A stretch of DNA of 47,832 nt, taken from contig QHCE01000072.1 of the NCBI GenBank assembly GCA_003243955.1, positions 1-47,832 on the forward strand, in the 5' to 3' direction. Every line of letters starts with the position of its first letter. Position 1 is the stretch's first letter. Source of the stretch: Acidimicrobiales bacterium (lineage in GTDB: Bacteria > Actinomycetota > Actinomycetes > Mycobacteriales > QHCE01). Below the pieces are notes generated by a model that was not told where the DNA came from, made no database searches, and saw nothing but the letters and a program-made list of their open reading frames with translations. The position numbers were made by a program, and so were the translations under genes. Positions 23,898-33,888 of the stretch are shown piece after piece.

Positions 23898-25253
23898 GTG
23901 CGCATAACATCAAGCGGTGTGACCGGTCCGCAGAACGACACCGAATCAGCTATGCGCGCGTTCGCCGCGCCGGTTTTCATCGACCATCCCATTGATACGC
24001 CGCTGGAGGTGATTCAACGAATCACCTCCAGCCCTCGCCGATGGTTCAGCCGATCTCGGGGGGTTTCAGTAGGAAGTGTGGCGCGCATACCTTTATTCAT
24101 AGCGCCCAGCTGGCTGTTCGCCGCTACCGTACTGTTGTTCGGTTACGTGTCACACCTGCGTTATCGAGTGCCTGAGCTCAACTTGCCCGCCGCCTATCTG
24201 ACGGCCGCCGCTGCGGTGGGGCTGGTCTTTTCCTCCGTCCTGCTGCACGAACTTGCGCATGCCGTAGTGGCTCGCTGGCACGGTGTTGGCGTGGAAGCAG
24301 TGACGCTATGGATGTTGGGCGGATACACCGAGATGAGTAAGGAACCAGCCACGCCGCGGGCCGAGTTTCAGATAGCCGCCGCAGGTCCCCTTACCTCAGC
24401 GCTACTCTGTGGCGTGGGCGCTGCTGGTGCTTGGACGAGCTTTACCCCGTCCTGGTTAGCGGAGCTATGTGGCTACTTCGCGCTGACTAACGCGGCCATC
24501 GCAATCTTCAACGCGTTGCCAGGGCTACCACTCGACGGCGGTGCCATGGTTCGTGCGTTCATGTGGCGTTTGTGGCAAGACTCCGCGCGAGCCACTATTG
24601 CCGCGGCGCGGGCGGGTCAAGCATTAGCGGTCTTCATGTTGGGATTTTCTTTTGGTTTACTGTACAAAGATAGTGGTATCAATACCGGGGTTCTGGTGCT
24701 TGTTTTTGTCATACCGTTCTTCCTATGGTCCGCGGCGTCACACACCGTGCGCCGGACCAGAATCAACCAGCGGTTGAGCCGTTTGACGGCGGCCGGACTC
24801 GCTAAGCCAGCAGTGGTTGTGGCGTCGAACATCTCGTTGGCTAATGCGCTGAAGGCCGCTGCTGAAGGTGGAGACGCTCGCATAGTGGTACACGAGGCGG
24901 GCTCGCTGACTGGCATCGTAGTCGAGGCGATTGTTCATGCCACTCCGCTGGAGAGGCATGAACACATTCCGGTAGGTCAACTGGCGCGGACATTGCCCAC
25001 CCATGCGCTACTTGCAGGGCACGCCACAGGCCCAGAGGTATTTCGCGGAATAAATCAGCATCCCGACACCACGGGTTACTTGGTCACTCATGATGGAAGC
25101 AGCAGTGCCTCGGCGTTACTCGGTGTGATGAGTGAACTCGATTTTGCGCATGCGATCGAGCCGCCGTGGCAGTGGAGCACCGTTATACGAGGACTTTCGT
25201 GGTCGCTCAGGCCTTCAGGAAAGCAGCGCAACTCTGGAGACACCCATAGGTGA
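23898..25253 (+). CDS. Site-2 protease (M50 family) with CBS-like C-terminus
   Basis: A membrane zinc metalloprotease of the Rip/SpoIVFB class, which cuts transmembrane helices. SVLLHELAHAVVARWHGVG near residues 115-130 carries the HExxH zinc motif. NALPGLPLDGGAMVRA near 205 carries the third zinc ligand. Several hydrophobic segments surround these. The last 140 residues resemble a CBS-domain pair with SNISLANALKAAAEGGDARIVVHE. The start is uncertain: GTG 23898, ATG 23952 or GTG 24078. The family usually begins just before GSVARIPLFIAPSW, and a perfect 13-bp hairpin at 24003-24031 lies in the doubtful part. Confidence 0.88.
   Translation: MRITSSGVTGPQNDTESAMRAFAAPVFIDHPIDTPLEVIQRITSSPRRWFSRSRGVSVGSVARIPLFIAPSWLFAATVLLFGYVSHLRYRVPELNLPAAYLTAAAAVGLVFSSVLLHELAHAVVARWHGVGVEAVTLWMLGGYTEMSKEPATPRAEFQIAAAGPLTSALLCGVGAAGAWTSFTPSWLAELCGYFALTNAAIAIFNALPGLPLDGGAMVRAFMWRLWQDSARATIAAARAGQALAVFMLGFSFGLLYKDSGINTGVLVLVFVIPFFLWSAASHTVRRTRINQRLSRLTAAGLAKPAVVVASNISLANALKAAAEGGDARIVVHEAGSLTGIVVEAIVHATPLERHEHIPVGQLARTLPTHALLAGHATGPEVFRGINQHPDTTGYLVTHDGSSSASALLGVMSELDFAHAIEPPWQWSTVIRGLSWSLRPSGKQRNSGDTHR
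24003..24031. repeat. Perfect hairpin, 13-bp arms, at the 5' end of the protease gene
   Basis: CTGGAGGTGATTC, AAC, then the exact complement. With the longer starts it is inside the coding sequence; with GTG 24078 it would be in the 5' leader and could control translation or transcription. Confidence 0.85.
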
Positions 25254-25351
25254 AACCCTTGGCGTGGCACTCCGATGCTTGGGCGTGGAGCGCGTAACTC
25301 ACTGTGTCCTAACTCTGTACCGCTGGGGCTAGTGGTTGGCCGAGGCCGTAG

Positions 25352-26305
<954 letters not shown>

Positions 26306-26374
26306 GCTTACTGGATACAGGCGGTATCTTTACCGTTACGGACAACTGTCCGTGAATGCTGGGGGTGAGCGATC

Positions 26375-28102
26375 ATGAGTACCGAACGCGATGAGGCACT
26401 AAATCGTGGGCAGCGGGTTGATTCCGACGAGCTCACCGCCGAGCGGCTTGCCCATGCTCAAGCCAGCATGGCAAAGCTCAGCGATCAGAACTCCAAGCTC
26501 GCTAGCACATTGCGCGAGGCACGCGATCAAATCATCACGCTGAAAGAGGAAATCGACAGGCTGGCACAGCCGCCGAGCGGTTTTGGGGTCTTCCTTTCTC
26601 TACATGATGACGGCACTGTGGATGTGTTCACTGGCGGTCGTAAGCTGCGCGTTACTGTCTCACCAGCGGTGGATGCGGCTGTGCTGCAACGTGGCCAAGA
26701 AGTAATGCTCAATGAGGCCCTGAATGTGGTGGACGCGCTAGGTTTCGAGCGTGCCGGCGAAGTGGTGATGCTCAAGGAACTACTCGTTGCCGATGGTGCC
26801 GATGGTGCCGATGGGGACTCAACCAAACCCGATCGAGCATTAGTGGTTTCACGGTCAGACGAGGAACGCGTCGTCCATCTGGCCGGCACTCTCGCCGAAC
26901 TGCCGCTACGCGCCGGAGACTCGCTGCTGATCGAGCCGCGCTCAGCGTATGCATACGAGCGTATTCCTAAATCCGAGGTTGAAGAGCTAGTACTCGAAGA
27001 GGTACCCGATATTGATTACACGGCCATCGGCGGTCTGTCGAATCAGATCGAACAGATTCGCGACGCCGTGGAGCTACCTTTTTTGCATGCCGAACTGTTC
27101 CGCGAGCATCAGCTTCGACCGCCCAAAGGTGTGCTGCTGTATGGCCCTCCAGGCTGCGGAAAGACCCTGATCGCGAAAGCGGTGGCCAATTCGCTGGCCA
27201 AAAAGATTGCCGCCGCGCGGGGTGAGGACACCTCAGCCGCGCAGCCTAAGTCGTACTTCCTCAACATCAAGGGCCCTGAACTGCTCAACAAGTATGTGGG
27301 CGAAACGGAGCGTCACATTCGGCTGATTTTTCAGCGGGCCCGGGAGAAGGCATCCGAGGGAACGCCAGTCATCGTGTTCTTCGACGAGATGGATTCCATC
27401 TTCCGCACGCGGGGCTCCGGCGTCTCCTCGGATGTGGAGAACACCATTGTGCCGCAGCTACTCAGTGAAATAGATGGCGTCGAAGGTTTGGAAAATGTCA
27501 TCGTCATCGGTGCATCCAACCGTGAAGATATGATCGACCCCGCAATTTTGCGGCCAGGTCGGCTGGACGTAAAAATCAAGATTGAACGACCCGACGCCGA
27601 GGGGGCTCGAGATATCTTCGGCAAGTATCTTGTGGAAGATCTGCCCATCCACCGCGACGATCTCACCGAGCACAACGGCTCTCGACAGGCCTGCATTCAG
27701 GCGATGATTCAGTCCGTGGTGGAACGGATGTATTCAGAGTCTGAGGACAATCGTTTTCTTGAAGTCACCTACGCCAACGGCGATAAAGAGGTGTTGTACT
27801 TCAAAGACTTCAACTCCGGAGCCATGATTCAAAACATTGTGGATCGAGCGAAGAAGATGGCTATTAAAGACTTCTTGCTGACCGAAAAGAAGGGTCTGCG
27901 GATGCAGCACTTGCTGGATGGTTGCTTGGATGAATTCCGGGAAAATGAGGATCTACCGAACACCACTAACCCCGACGATTGGGCTCGGATCTCCGGTAAG
28001 AAGGGCGAGCGCATTGTGTACATTCGTACGCTCATTACCGGCAAGGGCAGTGAGTCTGGCCGGTCGATTGACACTGTGACTAACACCGGGCAGTACCTGT
28101 GA
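26375..28102 (+). CDS. mpa: Proteasome-activating AAA ATPase Mpa (ARC)
   Basis: Hexameric ATPase that binds Pup on tagged proteins, unfolds them and feeds them to the 20S proteasome. The 575 residues contain an N-terminal coiled coil (about residues 25-70, ending at a Pro-Pro-Ser linker), OB-type interdomain strands, Walker A GPPGCGKT near 256, Walker [10 protein letters not shown] near 332, and AAA sensor and arginine-finger segments ([10 protein letters not shown]). It ends with the GQYL tail that docks into the PrcA ring. The ATG at 26375 has a GGGGGTGAG leader. A 6-bp dyad (26338-26353) precedes it. A 9-base repeat gives ADGADGADG in the OB region. Confidence 0.97.
   Translation: MSTERDEALNRGQRVDSDELTAERLAHAQASMAKLSDQNSKLASTLREARDQIITLKEEIDRLAQPPSGFGVFLSLHDDGTVDVFTGGRKLRVTVSPAVDAAVLQRGQEVMLNEALNVVDALGFERAGEVVMLKELLVADGADGADGDSTKPDRALVVSRSDEERVVHLAGTLAELPLRAGDSLLIEPRSAYAYERIPKSEVEELVLEEVPDIDYTAIGGLSNQIEQIRDAVELPFLHAELFREHQLRPPKGVLLYGPPGCGKTLIAKAVANSLAKKIAAARGEDTSAAQPKSYFLNIKGPELLNKYVGETERHIRLIFQRAREKASEGTPVIVFFDEMDSIFRTRGSGVSSDVENTIVPQLLSEIDGVEGLENVIVIGASNREDMIDPAILRPGRLDVKIKIERPDAEGARDIFGKYLVEDLPIHRDDLTEHNGSRQACIQAMIQSVVERMYSESEDNRFLEVTYANGDKEVLYFKDFNSGAMIQNIVDRAKKMAIKDFLLTEKKGLRMQHLLDGCLDEFRENEDLPNTTNPDDWARISGKKGERIVYIRTLITGKGSESGRSIDTVTNTGQYL
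26789..26815 (+). repeat. 9-base tandem repeat in mpa
   Basis: GCCGATGGT occurs twice exactly and a third time with one change, encoding Ala-Asp-Gly repeats in a surface loop of the OB domain. Confidence 0.85.
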
Positions 28103-28137
28103 CCGGAATTATCACACTTCACCGCTAGGTTTCAGAT

Positions 28138-28402
28138 GTGAGCGACGAGGAACAGATCGAACGGATGCAGGTGCAACTCAACATTGAGCGAGAACAAGGG
28201 TGGTGATTCGTACTACGAAAATATTCGCTTCTATGAATATCGCATTAAGCACCACTAGTACCAGCTTGGCATGCTGGATCAGAGACTAGGAGAATGGACC
28301 ATGAAAGATCCGCATATTCGAGCGATGGAAGAGCTCGTCGAACGCGAGACGGCTGATAACGTTGCCCACTGGGAACAGCTGGCCGCGGAAGCCCCCCAGT
28401 GA
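28138..28402 (+). pseudogene. Degenerate small gene between mpa and dop
   Basis: GTG 28138 opens 22 codons (MSDEEQIERMQVQLNIEREQ). A +1 shift near 28196-28205 then continues in another frame as DSYYENIRFYEYRIKHH. That frame meets a TAG at 28256-28258 and then continues to 28402 as QLGMLDQRLGEWTMKDPH and on to EQLAAEAPQ. Together this reads like one charged, helical protein of about 85 residues broken by one frameshift and one stop. I do not recognise the family. The rest of the 440-base mpa-dop spacer (28403-28542) shows nothing. Confidence 0.35.
28301..28402 (+). CDS. Possible 33-residue small protein
   Basis: ATG 28301 has a textbook AGGAG Shine-Dalgarno eight bases upstream and encodes 33 acidic, helical residues (MKDPHIRAMEELVERETADN, then VAHWEQLAAEAPQ). 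It is the last part of the degenerate gene described above, so it may be a surviving translated tail, an independent small protein of the pupylation locus, or chance. Nothing identifies a function. Confidence 0.35.
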   Translation: MKDPHIRAMEELVERETADNVAHWEQLAAEAPQ

Positions 28403-28542
28403 AAAAAGCCGTGCCTTCTACCTCAGCGTGGCCGAAGATGTTAGGTCGCAGCCATTTCCTTGGGATTCACCTCAAGCTAAAGCGTTGTGGCGGAACTCAA
28501 GGATCGGCGTTCCTTCGAAAACGTGAAATGTAGGGTTACACC

Positions 28543-30081
28543 ATGAATGTGCGCCGTGTGATGGGAACCGAGGTCGAGTACGGCATTTCGGTGCCCGGTC
28601 AGTCTAGCGCCAATCCAATGATGACGTCTTCGGTGATAGTCAACGCCTACCGTAGCCGTCCGGAGCAGACGCCAAGTAAAGGCGCAAAATGGGACTATGA
28701 AGAGGAGTCACCGCTGCGTGATGCCCGCGGGTTCTCCTATGGCGGCAAGCTTTCCGATCCCACTGAGGCTGCCGCTGATGAAGACACCGGGTTGGCAAAT
28801 GTCATCCTAACCAATGGGGCGCGGCTGTACGTAGATCATGCGCATCCGGAATATTCCACACCTGAATGCACCAATCCACGTGACGTGGTGGTTTGGGACA
28901 AGGCAGGCGAACGCATCATGGTAGAGGCTTCTCGAGCGGCCGCCACTGTGCCAGGTAGCGCTCCGATCAATCTGTACAAAAACAATACTGACAACAAAGG
29001 TGCCTCATACGGGTCGCACGAGAATTACTTGGTGCAACGCGCTACCCCATTCAGTAATGTGGTTGCCGGTTTAGTGCCATTCTTCGTCACGCGCCAAGTG
29101 ATGTGCGGAGCCGGGCGGGTTGGTCGTGGGCAGGACGGTTCGGGCGGCGGATTTCAAATCAGCCAGCGGGCGGATTTCTTCGAAGTCGAGGTTGGCCTGG
29201 AAACCACACTGAAGCGGCCGATCATCAATACCCGCGATGAGCCGCACTCCGACGCAGAGAAGTACCGCAGATTGCACGTAATCATCGGCGATGCAAATCT
29301 CTCGGAAACGGCAACGTTTCTTAAAGTAGGCACGACGTCGCTTGTGCTTGCCATGATCGAAGACCAGTGGCTTGACCTAGCTGAGGTCGCACTAAGTGAT
29401 CCAGTGAGAGACCTGCACGCCGTATCGCACGATCCGGAGCTGCAGCACAAAGTCACGCTACGAGATGGCCGCCGAATGAACGCCCTGGACATTCAGGAGC
29501 ACTACCTGGCGCAAGCTCAGGCTTACACCGCCCATTACGCAGACCAGGATGGCGGTGCAAGCAGCGGCACGGATGCGATGACCGCCGATGTGCTTACCCG
29601 ATGGGAATCGGTGTTACAACGCCTAAGAGTCGATCCTATGCGGTGTGCGCAGGAACTGGATTGGGTAGCCAAGCTGCGCCTACTCAACGGCTACCGCCGT
29701 CGCGATAACTTAGCGTGGAGTTCGCCGCGACTTCAGCTGGTGGATCTGCAGTATTGCGATGTTAGACCTGAAAAAGGTTTGTATCACCGGCTCGTAGCGC
29801 GAGGTGAAATGCAGACGCTAGTGGCGCCGGCAGAGGTAGATGCGGCGATGATTGAGCCGCCAACCGATACTCGTGCTTATTTTCGGGGTCGCTGCTTACA
29901 AAAATTTGGAAGCTCTGTGGTGGGCGCTAGTTGGGATTCGCTCATCTTCGATCTTGGGCAGGATTCGCTAGTGCGTATTCCGATGCTGGAGCCGCTGCGC
30001 GGCACAAAGACGCATGTCGGTGAACTATTAGACAGCTGTAATTCCGCCGAGGAGCTCGTATCACACCTGACAGGCGCCTAG
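28543..30081 (+). CDS. dop: Pup deamidase/depupylase Dop
   Basis: Converts the C-terminal glutamine of Pup to glutamate and removes Pup from substrates. It is a carboxylate-amine-ligase fold related to PafA and glutamine synthetase. The 512-residue protein has [15 protein letters not shown] at the start, the catalytic Asp in [17 protein letters not shown], and [21 protein letters not shown]. It also has [20 protein letters not shown] and a [16 protein letters not shown] segment. The insert [16 protein letters not shown] after the first strand and the Gly-rich loop [12 protein letters not shown] are the Dop-specific regions that separate it from PafA. Its TAG stop is part of the left terminus of an inserted cassette. 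Confidence 0.96.
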   Translation: MNVRRVMGTEVEYGISVPGQSSANPMMTSSVIVNAYRSRPEQTPSKGAKWDYEEESPLRDARGFSYGGKLSDPTEAAADEDTGLANVILTNGARLYVDHAHPEYSTPECTNPRDVVVWDKAGERIMVEASRAAATVPGSAPINLYKNNTDNKGASYGSHENYLVQRATPFSNVVAGLVPFFVTRQVMCGAGRVGRGQDGSGGGFQISQRADFFEVEVGLETTLKRPIINTRDEPHSDAEKYRRLHVIIGDANLSETATFLKVGTTSLVLAMIEDQWLDLAEVALSDPVRDLHAVSHDPELQHKVTLRDGRRMNALDIQEHYLAQAQAYTAHYADQDGGASSGTDAMTADVLTRWESVLQRLRVDPMRCAQELDWVAKLRLLNGYRRRDNLAWSSPRLQLVDLQYCDVRPEKGLYHRLVARGEMQTLVAPAEVDAAMIEPPTDTRAYFRGRCLQKFGSSVVGASWDSLIFDLGQDSLVRIPMLEPLRGTKTHVGELLDSCNSAEELVSHLTGA

Positions 30082-30882
30082 AGCGTGTCTGTTGATTGGG
30101 GGTGCGAGGGGGGTGCATGATCTGCATCCCGAAAGACACGCTAGGGAGATCGACAATGAGGTATGAGTTCCGCCCAGCGCGGGCGACAGAGCTTGCCGAG
30201 GTCACCGAGGTGGTCGCCGAGGCTTATCAGCCCTGGGCCATTGCGCTGGGGTTTCGGCCTCCGCCGATGGATGCTGACTACGCAGGTCTGATCGAGGCTG
30301 AACGGGTGTACGTCATGGGCCACGGTGGAGTGGACGGGATCGTGGTGCTGGTTGACGAGGATGATTGTCTGCTGGTGCAAAATGTCGCAGTTCGTCCGGG
30401 GCTGCAAGGCCAGGGAGTCGGCCGGGCGCTGCTGGGTTTTGCCGAGCGGGAGGCGGCTCGGCGCGGGTTGTCGGCGCTGCGGTTGTACACACATGAGAAG
30501 ATGGCTAGCAACGTTGCGCTCTATCTAGCGTTGGGATACGTCGAGACAGACCGACAGCCAATATCCGTTGGTAACCTAGTGCATTTGCGTAAAACCGTCG
30601 CCATGTCTTAGTGACAATTGAAAGGCGGGATGAACCACCACCGTCCAATGCGCGAGTGCTCAAGTAGAGCTGAAACGCACCGGCTGACGCAGTGAAGAAA
30701 GCCGCAATCCTGCATTCACTAGCTCCGGCCTGCGACCACGCCGAACCGGCGCGACGTAATCATCGATGAACGCGCAGCCGGCGCGCGACGCTTGATGAAA
30801 TACGCCACTACATACCTCGACGGCGTCCTCCCCACGTCCAGGAGAATGCGCCATCACATCCGCAATTAACAGACACGCTCTA
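30079..30882. mobile_element. 804-bp cassette with 19-bp inverted termini between dop and pup
   Basis: TAGAGCGTGTCTGTTGATT at 30079-30097 is matched by the complement of 30864-30882 at 18 of 19 bases, and both ends are flanked by a C (CTAG). The GAGCGTGT-type end resembles IS5-family termini. No transposase is encoded; the only gene is a GNAT acetyltransferase. The segment 30612-30863 contains a minus-strand frame (30660-30893) with no recognisable family. A third copy of the core (AGACACGCT, 30134-30142) pairs with the left end to form a nested hairpin that could terminate dop transcription. I infer a non-autonomous, passenger-carrying element. Confidence 0.55.
30156..30611 (+). CDS. GNAT family N-acetyltransferase
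   Basis: A single-domain GNAT of 151 residues that transfers acetyl from acetyl-CoA to an unknown amine. Motif A is clear: LLVQNVAVRPGLQGQGVGRALLGFAE near residues 70-96, with the Q/RxxGxG/A loop. It is followed by LRLYTHEKMASNVALYLALGYVETDRQP, the usual motif B. ATG 30156 follows AGGGAG at eight bases. The gene sits inside the inverted-repeat cassette between dop and pup and is not part of the conserved proteasome locus, so it is probably a passenger. Confidence 0.88.
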   Translation: MRYEFRPARATELAEVTEVVAEAYQPWAIALGFRPPPMDADYAGLIEAERVYVMGHGGVDGIVVLVDEDDCLLVQNVAVRPGLQGQGVGRALLGFAEREAARRGLSALRLYTHEKMASNVALYLALGYVETDRQPISVGNLVHLRKTVAMS

Positions 30883-30983
30883 GAAGCTCGCAAACTGTCA
30901 CTAGCTCACGGTACGGTCCTATAACACTGGTTGCTTTGCGGCCGCCAGGAGCGCTGTACCGGGTTGCGGAAAGGATGGACACC
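30612..30983 (+). promoter_or_regulatory. Spacer upstream of pup, with candidate pup promoter at 30920-30925
   Basis: This 372-base stretch holds the right end of the inserted cassette up to 30882 and no supported gene. TATAAC at 30920-30925 is a good -10 candidate. It has a weak -35 (CTGTCA, 30895-30900, with a long 19-base spacer) just outside the cassette. Because the insertion separates pup from dop, a local promoter for pup-prcBA is needed or was already present. This is inferred from sequence only. Confidence 0.35.
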
Positions 30984-31199
30984 ATGGCCACCAAAGACAC
31001 TGGCGGACAAGCTCGTGAGTCAAAACGTGCCAGCGAAGATGAGGTAGATGAGGCCGCGCCGGCTCCCGATGCGGCGGCTGCGGAACGTCAAGAGAAACTC
31101 GGCGAAGATGTTGACGACATGCTTGATGAGATCGATTCGGTGCTGGAAGAAAACGCCGAGGAATTTGTAAGGGGCTACGTCCAAAAAGGCGGCCAGTAG
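30984..31199 (+). CDS. pup: Prokaryotic ubiquitin-like protein Pup
   Basis: The 71-residue modifier is disordered and acidic and ends in GYVQKGGQ. The terminal Gln is deamidated by Dop before PafA ligates it to lysines. The helical Mpa-binding region DVDDMLDEIDSVLEENAEEF is intact. I chose ATG 30984 because AAGG lies nine bases upstream and MATKDTGGQ fits the family start; the ATG at 30975 is too close to that site. It is followed at 138 bases by prcB. Confidence 0.96.
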   Translation: MATKDTGGQARESKRASEDEVDEAAPAPDAAAAERQEKLGEDVDDMLDEIDSVLEENAEEFVRGYVQKGGQ

Positions 31200-31337
31200 A
31201 TCACCCGTCATCATTGAAGAGGAGGGTGTGAGTATGGTGTGGACACCTCGCCGTACGGTAGTGCGTGCGGGTTCTCCAAGCACGTAACCTGCCTATGTTT
31301 GCCAGCTGCAACATTGTCTAGAGAGGAAGGTGTGCCT

Positions 31338-32204
31338 GTGACGTCGATCGGCGATTACAGCGGCCGGTTGCCGGGAATTTTCACAGCACTCGGAGTTCCA
31401 TCGTTTTCTACATTTCTGGCCGCGGCAGCACCGGAGCTACTGCCTGGCAACACAGGCGCCATGGGCGGAGGGGGCAGTGCCGCAGAGCTAGGAGCGCACG
31501 GCACAACCATCGTTGCGGCAACCTATCCCGGCGGCGTTGTGATGGCAGGTGATCGACGCGCCACGATGGGACACATGATCGCCCAGCGAGATATCGAAAA
31601 GGTGTTTCCGGCCGATCCATATTCTGTGGTCGGCATCGCGGGCACGGCTGGGATCGCCACAGAGATGGTACGGTTGTACCAGGTAGAGCTTGAGCACTAC
31701 GAAAAGCTCGAGGGTGTACCGCTTTCACTCAACGGTAAAGCCCATCGGCTCGCGAACATGATCCGCGGCAATCTAGGTTTGGCGATGCAGGGCCTTGCGG
31801 TCGTTCCCATGTTTGCCGGCTATGAGGCGGCTGACGACCGCAGAGGTAAACGTACAAAGCGCACAGTGCAGCGCGGGCGCATCTTCGGCTACGATCCCAC
31901 CGGTGCCATGCACGAGGAGAAGTACTATCACTCGGTCGGCTCAGGTTCGGTGTTTGCCAAATCGGCGCTGAAGAAGCTTTACGCACGAGATAGCTCCGCC
32001 GATGAGCTGGTACGGGCGTGCGTGGAAGCGCTCTATGACGCCGCCGATGATGACACGGCTACCGGTGGGCCAGATCTCACCCGCCAGCTGTACCCCACTG
32101 TGCTGGTGGTAGACGCCGAGGGGGTTCGGCGCGTTGCCGAATCGGAGTTAGCCAACATCGCAGGTTCGATCCTTGAAACTCGTAAGTCCAACCCAGGCGG
32201 ATAG
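31338..32204 (+). CDS. prcB: 20S proteasome beta subunit PrcB
   Basis: Catalytic subunit of the proteasome core. Starting at GTG 31338, seven bases after GAGGAAGG, the protein has 288 residues. The first 55 form a propeptide ending in AELGAHG, and the mature enzyme begins with the nucleophile Thr56 in [21 protein letters not shown]. The Asp and Lys partners follow in GDRRAT and DIEKVF. An upstream extension to 31239 (rich in Cys, no Shine-Dalgarno) is not credible. It is followed by prcA after 15 bases. Confidence 0.95.
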   Translation: MTSIGDYSGRLPGIFTALGVPSFSTFLAAAAPELLPGNTGAMGGGGSAAELGAHGTTIVAATYPGGVVMAGDRRATMGHMIAQRDIEKVFPADPYSVVGIAGTAGIATEMVRLYQVELEHYEKLEGVPLSLNGKAHRLANMIRGNLGLAMQGLAVVPMFAGYEAADDRRGKRTKRTVQRGRIFGYDPTGAMHEEKYYHSVGSGSVFAKSALKKLYARDSSADELVRACVEALYDAADDDTATGGPDLTRQLYPTVLVVDAEGVRRVAESELANIAGSILETRKSNPGG

Positions 32205-32219
32205 GGAGTTTGCACTCTT

Positions 32220-33110
32220 ATGGCTATGCAGTTTTATGCGTCTCCCGAACAGATCATGCGGGACCGCTCCGAATATGCCCGTAAAGGCATCTCGCGCGGC
32301 CGTAGTGTCGTAGTGCTCAGCTATGCAGCCGGGGTGCTTTTCGTCGCCGAAAATCCCTCAAAAGCGCTGCATAAGGTAAGTGAGATCTACGACCGAATCG
32401 GATTCGCCGCCGTTGGCAAGTACAACGAGTTTGAAAGCCTGCGAACTGGTGGTGTACGCCTGGCCGACATGCGTGGCTACCACTTTGATCGACGAGATGT
32501 CACCGGGCTTGGTTTGGCAAACACGTATGCGCAAACGCTTGGAGCGATCTTTACCGAGCAGTCAAAGCCCTACGAGGTGGAGATTTGCGTTGCCGAAGTG
32601 GGGGAGTCACCCGAGGATGACGAGCTCTACCGACTCACCTATGACGGTTCAGTGGGCGACGAGCCGGGCTATGTTGCCATGGGTGGGCAGTCGGAGTCGA
32701 TCACGGCGAAGCTGCGGGATGGCCATGACCCGGCGCAGAACCTGCATGACGCGTTGGCGTTGGCGGCCGCGGCGTTGTCGAGTGTCGGTGGAGAGAATGG
32801 TAAGAGCCGCACGTTGCTCGCTGGTCAGCTGGAAGTTGCGGTGCTCGAACGTGGTGTGACCGGGCGAGCGTTTCGTCGGGTCGTGGGGGCACAGTTGGAC
32901 AAGCTGCTAGATACTCCGACCAAGGCGTCAACTCGCTCGAAGTCAGCCGATGTGTCGCAAGAGTCTGCGCCGCGAGGTTCGGGTGATCCGGTGGATACTG
33001 GTGAGGCGGCTCGTGGCGCACCCCCAGCGGAGGAGGATGTGCCAGCATCTGGTTCAGCAGTCGGTAAAACGTCTGGCAAAGGGGCGGCAGCTAAAGGTAG
33101 CCAACGCTAG
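32220..33110 (+). CDS. prcA: 20S proteasome alpha subunit PrcA with extended C-terminal tail
   Basis: Structural outer-ring subunit that gates the core and docks Mpa. [51 protein letters not shown] and [19 protein letters not shown] match the family. The globular part ends at about residue 226 ([15 protein letters not shown]). The remaining about 70 residues are a hydrophilic Ser/Pro/Lys tail, longer than the mycobacterial protein (about 248 residues in total). The same tail is encoded again 750 bases downstream, fused to a TatA-like N-terminus. The start is ATG 32220 or 32226. Confidence 0.95.
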   Translation: MAMQFYASPEQIMRDRSEYARKGISRGRSVVVLSYAAGVLFVAENPSKALHKVSEIYDRIGFAAVGKYNEFESLRTGGVRLADMRGYHFDRRDVTGLGLANTYAQTLGAIFTEQSKPYEVEICVAEVGESPEDDELYRLTYDGSVGDEPGYVAMGGQSESITAKLRDGHDPAQNLHDALALAAAALSSVGGENGKSRTLLAGQLEVAVLERGVTGRAFRRVVGAQLDKLLDTPTKASTRSKSADVSQESAPRGSGDPVDTGEAARGAPPAEEDVPASGSAVGKTSGKGAAAKGSQR

Positions 33111-33179
33111 TAGCGATTCGTAGCCGCACTTGCACCCCGACGAGCGGTTGTCGTCGCTAGGGTCATAACCGTGGACAGA
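32896..33179 (+). repeat. Left copy of the prcA-tail/pafA-start duplication
   Basis: This stretch (prcA tail, intergenic region and the first nine bases of pafA, GTGGACAGA) recurs at 33653-33944. Counted by eye the two agree at roughly 87% of positions, with one 9-base difference. The left copy ends by running into a pafC fragment. Confidence 0.85.
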
Positions 33180-33508
33180 TGGAGGAACTCACCGAACTAG
33201 CCGCGTGTCATGAGCCGACTGGGCAGCCGCGCTTTAGTGAGGGGGTCTTCGCGCCGTCGGCAGATGCGACGCTAGTGAGGCTGCGAGTCGGCCCTGCTTC
33301 GCGGTGGATAGCCGAGTACTACCCCTGTGAACATGTGCGCTCGGATGGAACTGACCGCTGGGTCATCTCACTGCTCGCGAATAATCTGGGCTGGGCGCGG
33401 CGCCTAGTGATGGGGTGCGGTCCGGATGTGGAGGTGCTGAGCCCGATAGAGCTCGCAGACGAGGTACGCCAGCATGCCCGTGCCGCACTGGCTCAGTACG
33501 CAGGTTAG
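33179..33508 (+). pseudogene. Duplicated C-terminal (WCX) part of PafC
   Basis: Bases 33181-33426 align without gaps to 47587-47832, inside pafC at the right edge of the window, with eight differences in 246 bases; seven are synonymous and one changes Ala to Ser. The frame stays open for 109 residues through VISLLANNLGWARRLVMGCG to the natural end AALAQYAG. It thus comprises only the WCX ligand-sensing domain, without the DNA-binding and WYL parts. An ATG exists by chance at the junction (GTGGACAGATG-GAGG). No good Shine-Dalgarno is seen. It could be a dead fragment or a translated stand-alone domain. Confidence 0.85.
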
Positions 33509-33558
33509 GCTAGCAACAGCAGGGAAACGTGCAGCCGTATCCGAAAGGCAGGCCCACT

Positions 33559-33888
33559 ATGGGGATCAAGCCGTGGCACATCATTGTTCTGGTTGTCGTT
33601 ATATTAGTGTTGTTCGGCGCCATATTAGTGTTGTTCGGCGCCAAGCGGTTACTGGACAAGCTGCTAGATACTCCGACCAAGGCCTCAGCCCGCTCCAAAA
33701 CGGCCGATTTAGCGGATGTGTCGCAAGAGTCCGCTCCGCGGGGTTCGGGTGACCCGGTAGACACTGGCGAGGCGGCTCGTGGCGCACCCCCAGCAAAGGA
33801 GGATGCGCCAGCATCTGGTTCAGCAGCCCGCAAAACGTCCGGCAAAGGGGCGTCAGCTAAAACCCCTCAAGCTCGTAGCGATTCGTAG
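33559..33888 (+). CDS. TatA N-terminus fused to a PrcA C-terminal tail
   Basis: The 109-residue frame begins [20 protein letters not shown] and FGAKRL, the single membrane helix and hinge of the twin-arginine translocation protein TatA. It then switches to [12 protein letters not shown], Ser/Lys/Pro-rich residues and [17 protein letters not shown], which is the tail of PrcA. A perfect 21-base duplication (33601-33642) lengthens the helix by ILVLFGA. In actinomycetes tatA normally follows pafC, and a pafC end lies 50 bases upstream here, so both pieces came together. The TatA amphipathic helix is absent, so normal TatA function is unlikely. Confidence 0.7.
   Translation: MGIKPWHIIVLVVVILVLFGAILVLFGAKRLLDKLLDTPTKASARSKTADLADVSQESAPRGSGDPVDTGEAARGAPPAKEDAPASGSAARKTSGKGASAKTPQARSDS
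33601..33642 (+). repeat. Perfect 21-base tandem duplication in the TatA-like helix
   Basis: Two identical 21-base units starting ATATTAGTGTTGTTCGGCGC encode ILVLFGA twice and extend the hydrophobic span to about 24 residues. Confidence 0.9.

Noticed and set aside
30660-30893. Minus-strand frame in the GNAT cassette as a transposase remnant
   Set aside because: The 77 residues show no DDE or helix-turn-helix features of IS5 transposases, and the frame runs out through the terminus.
31239-31337. Longer PrcB start
   Set aside because: The added 33 residues are Cys-rich and lack a ribosome site; GTG 31338 gives a 55-residue propeptide, close to the family norm.
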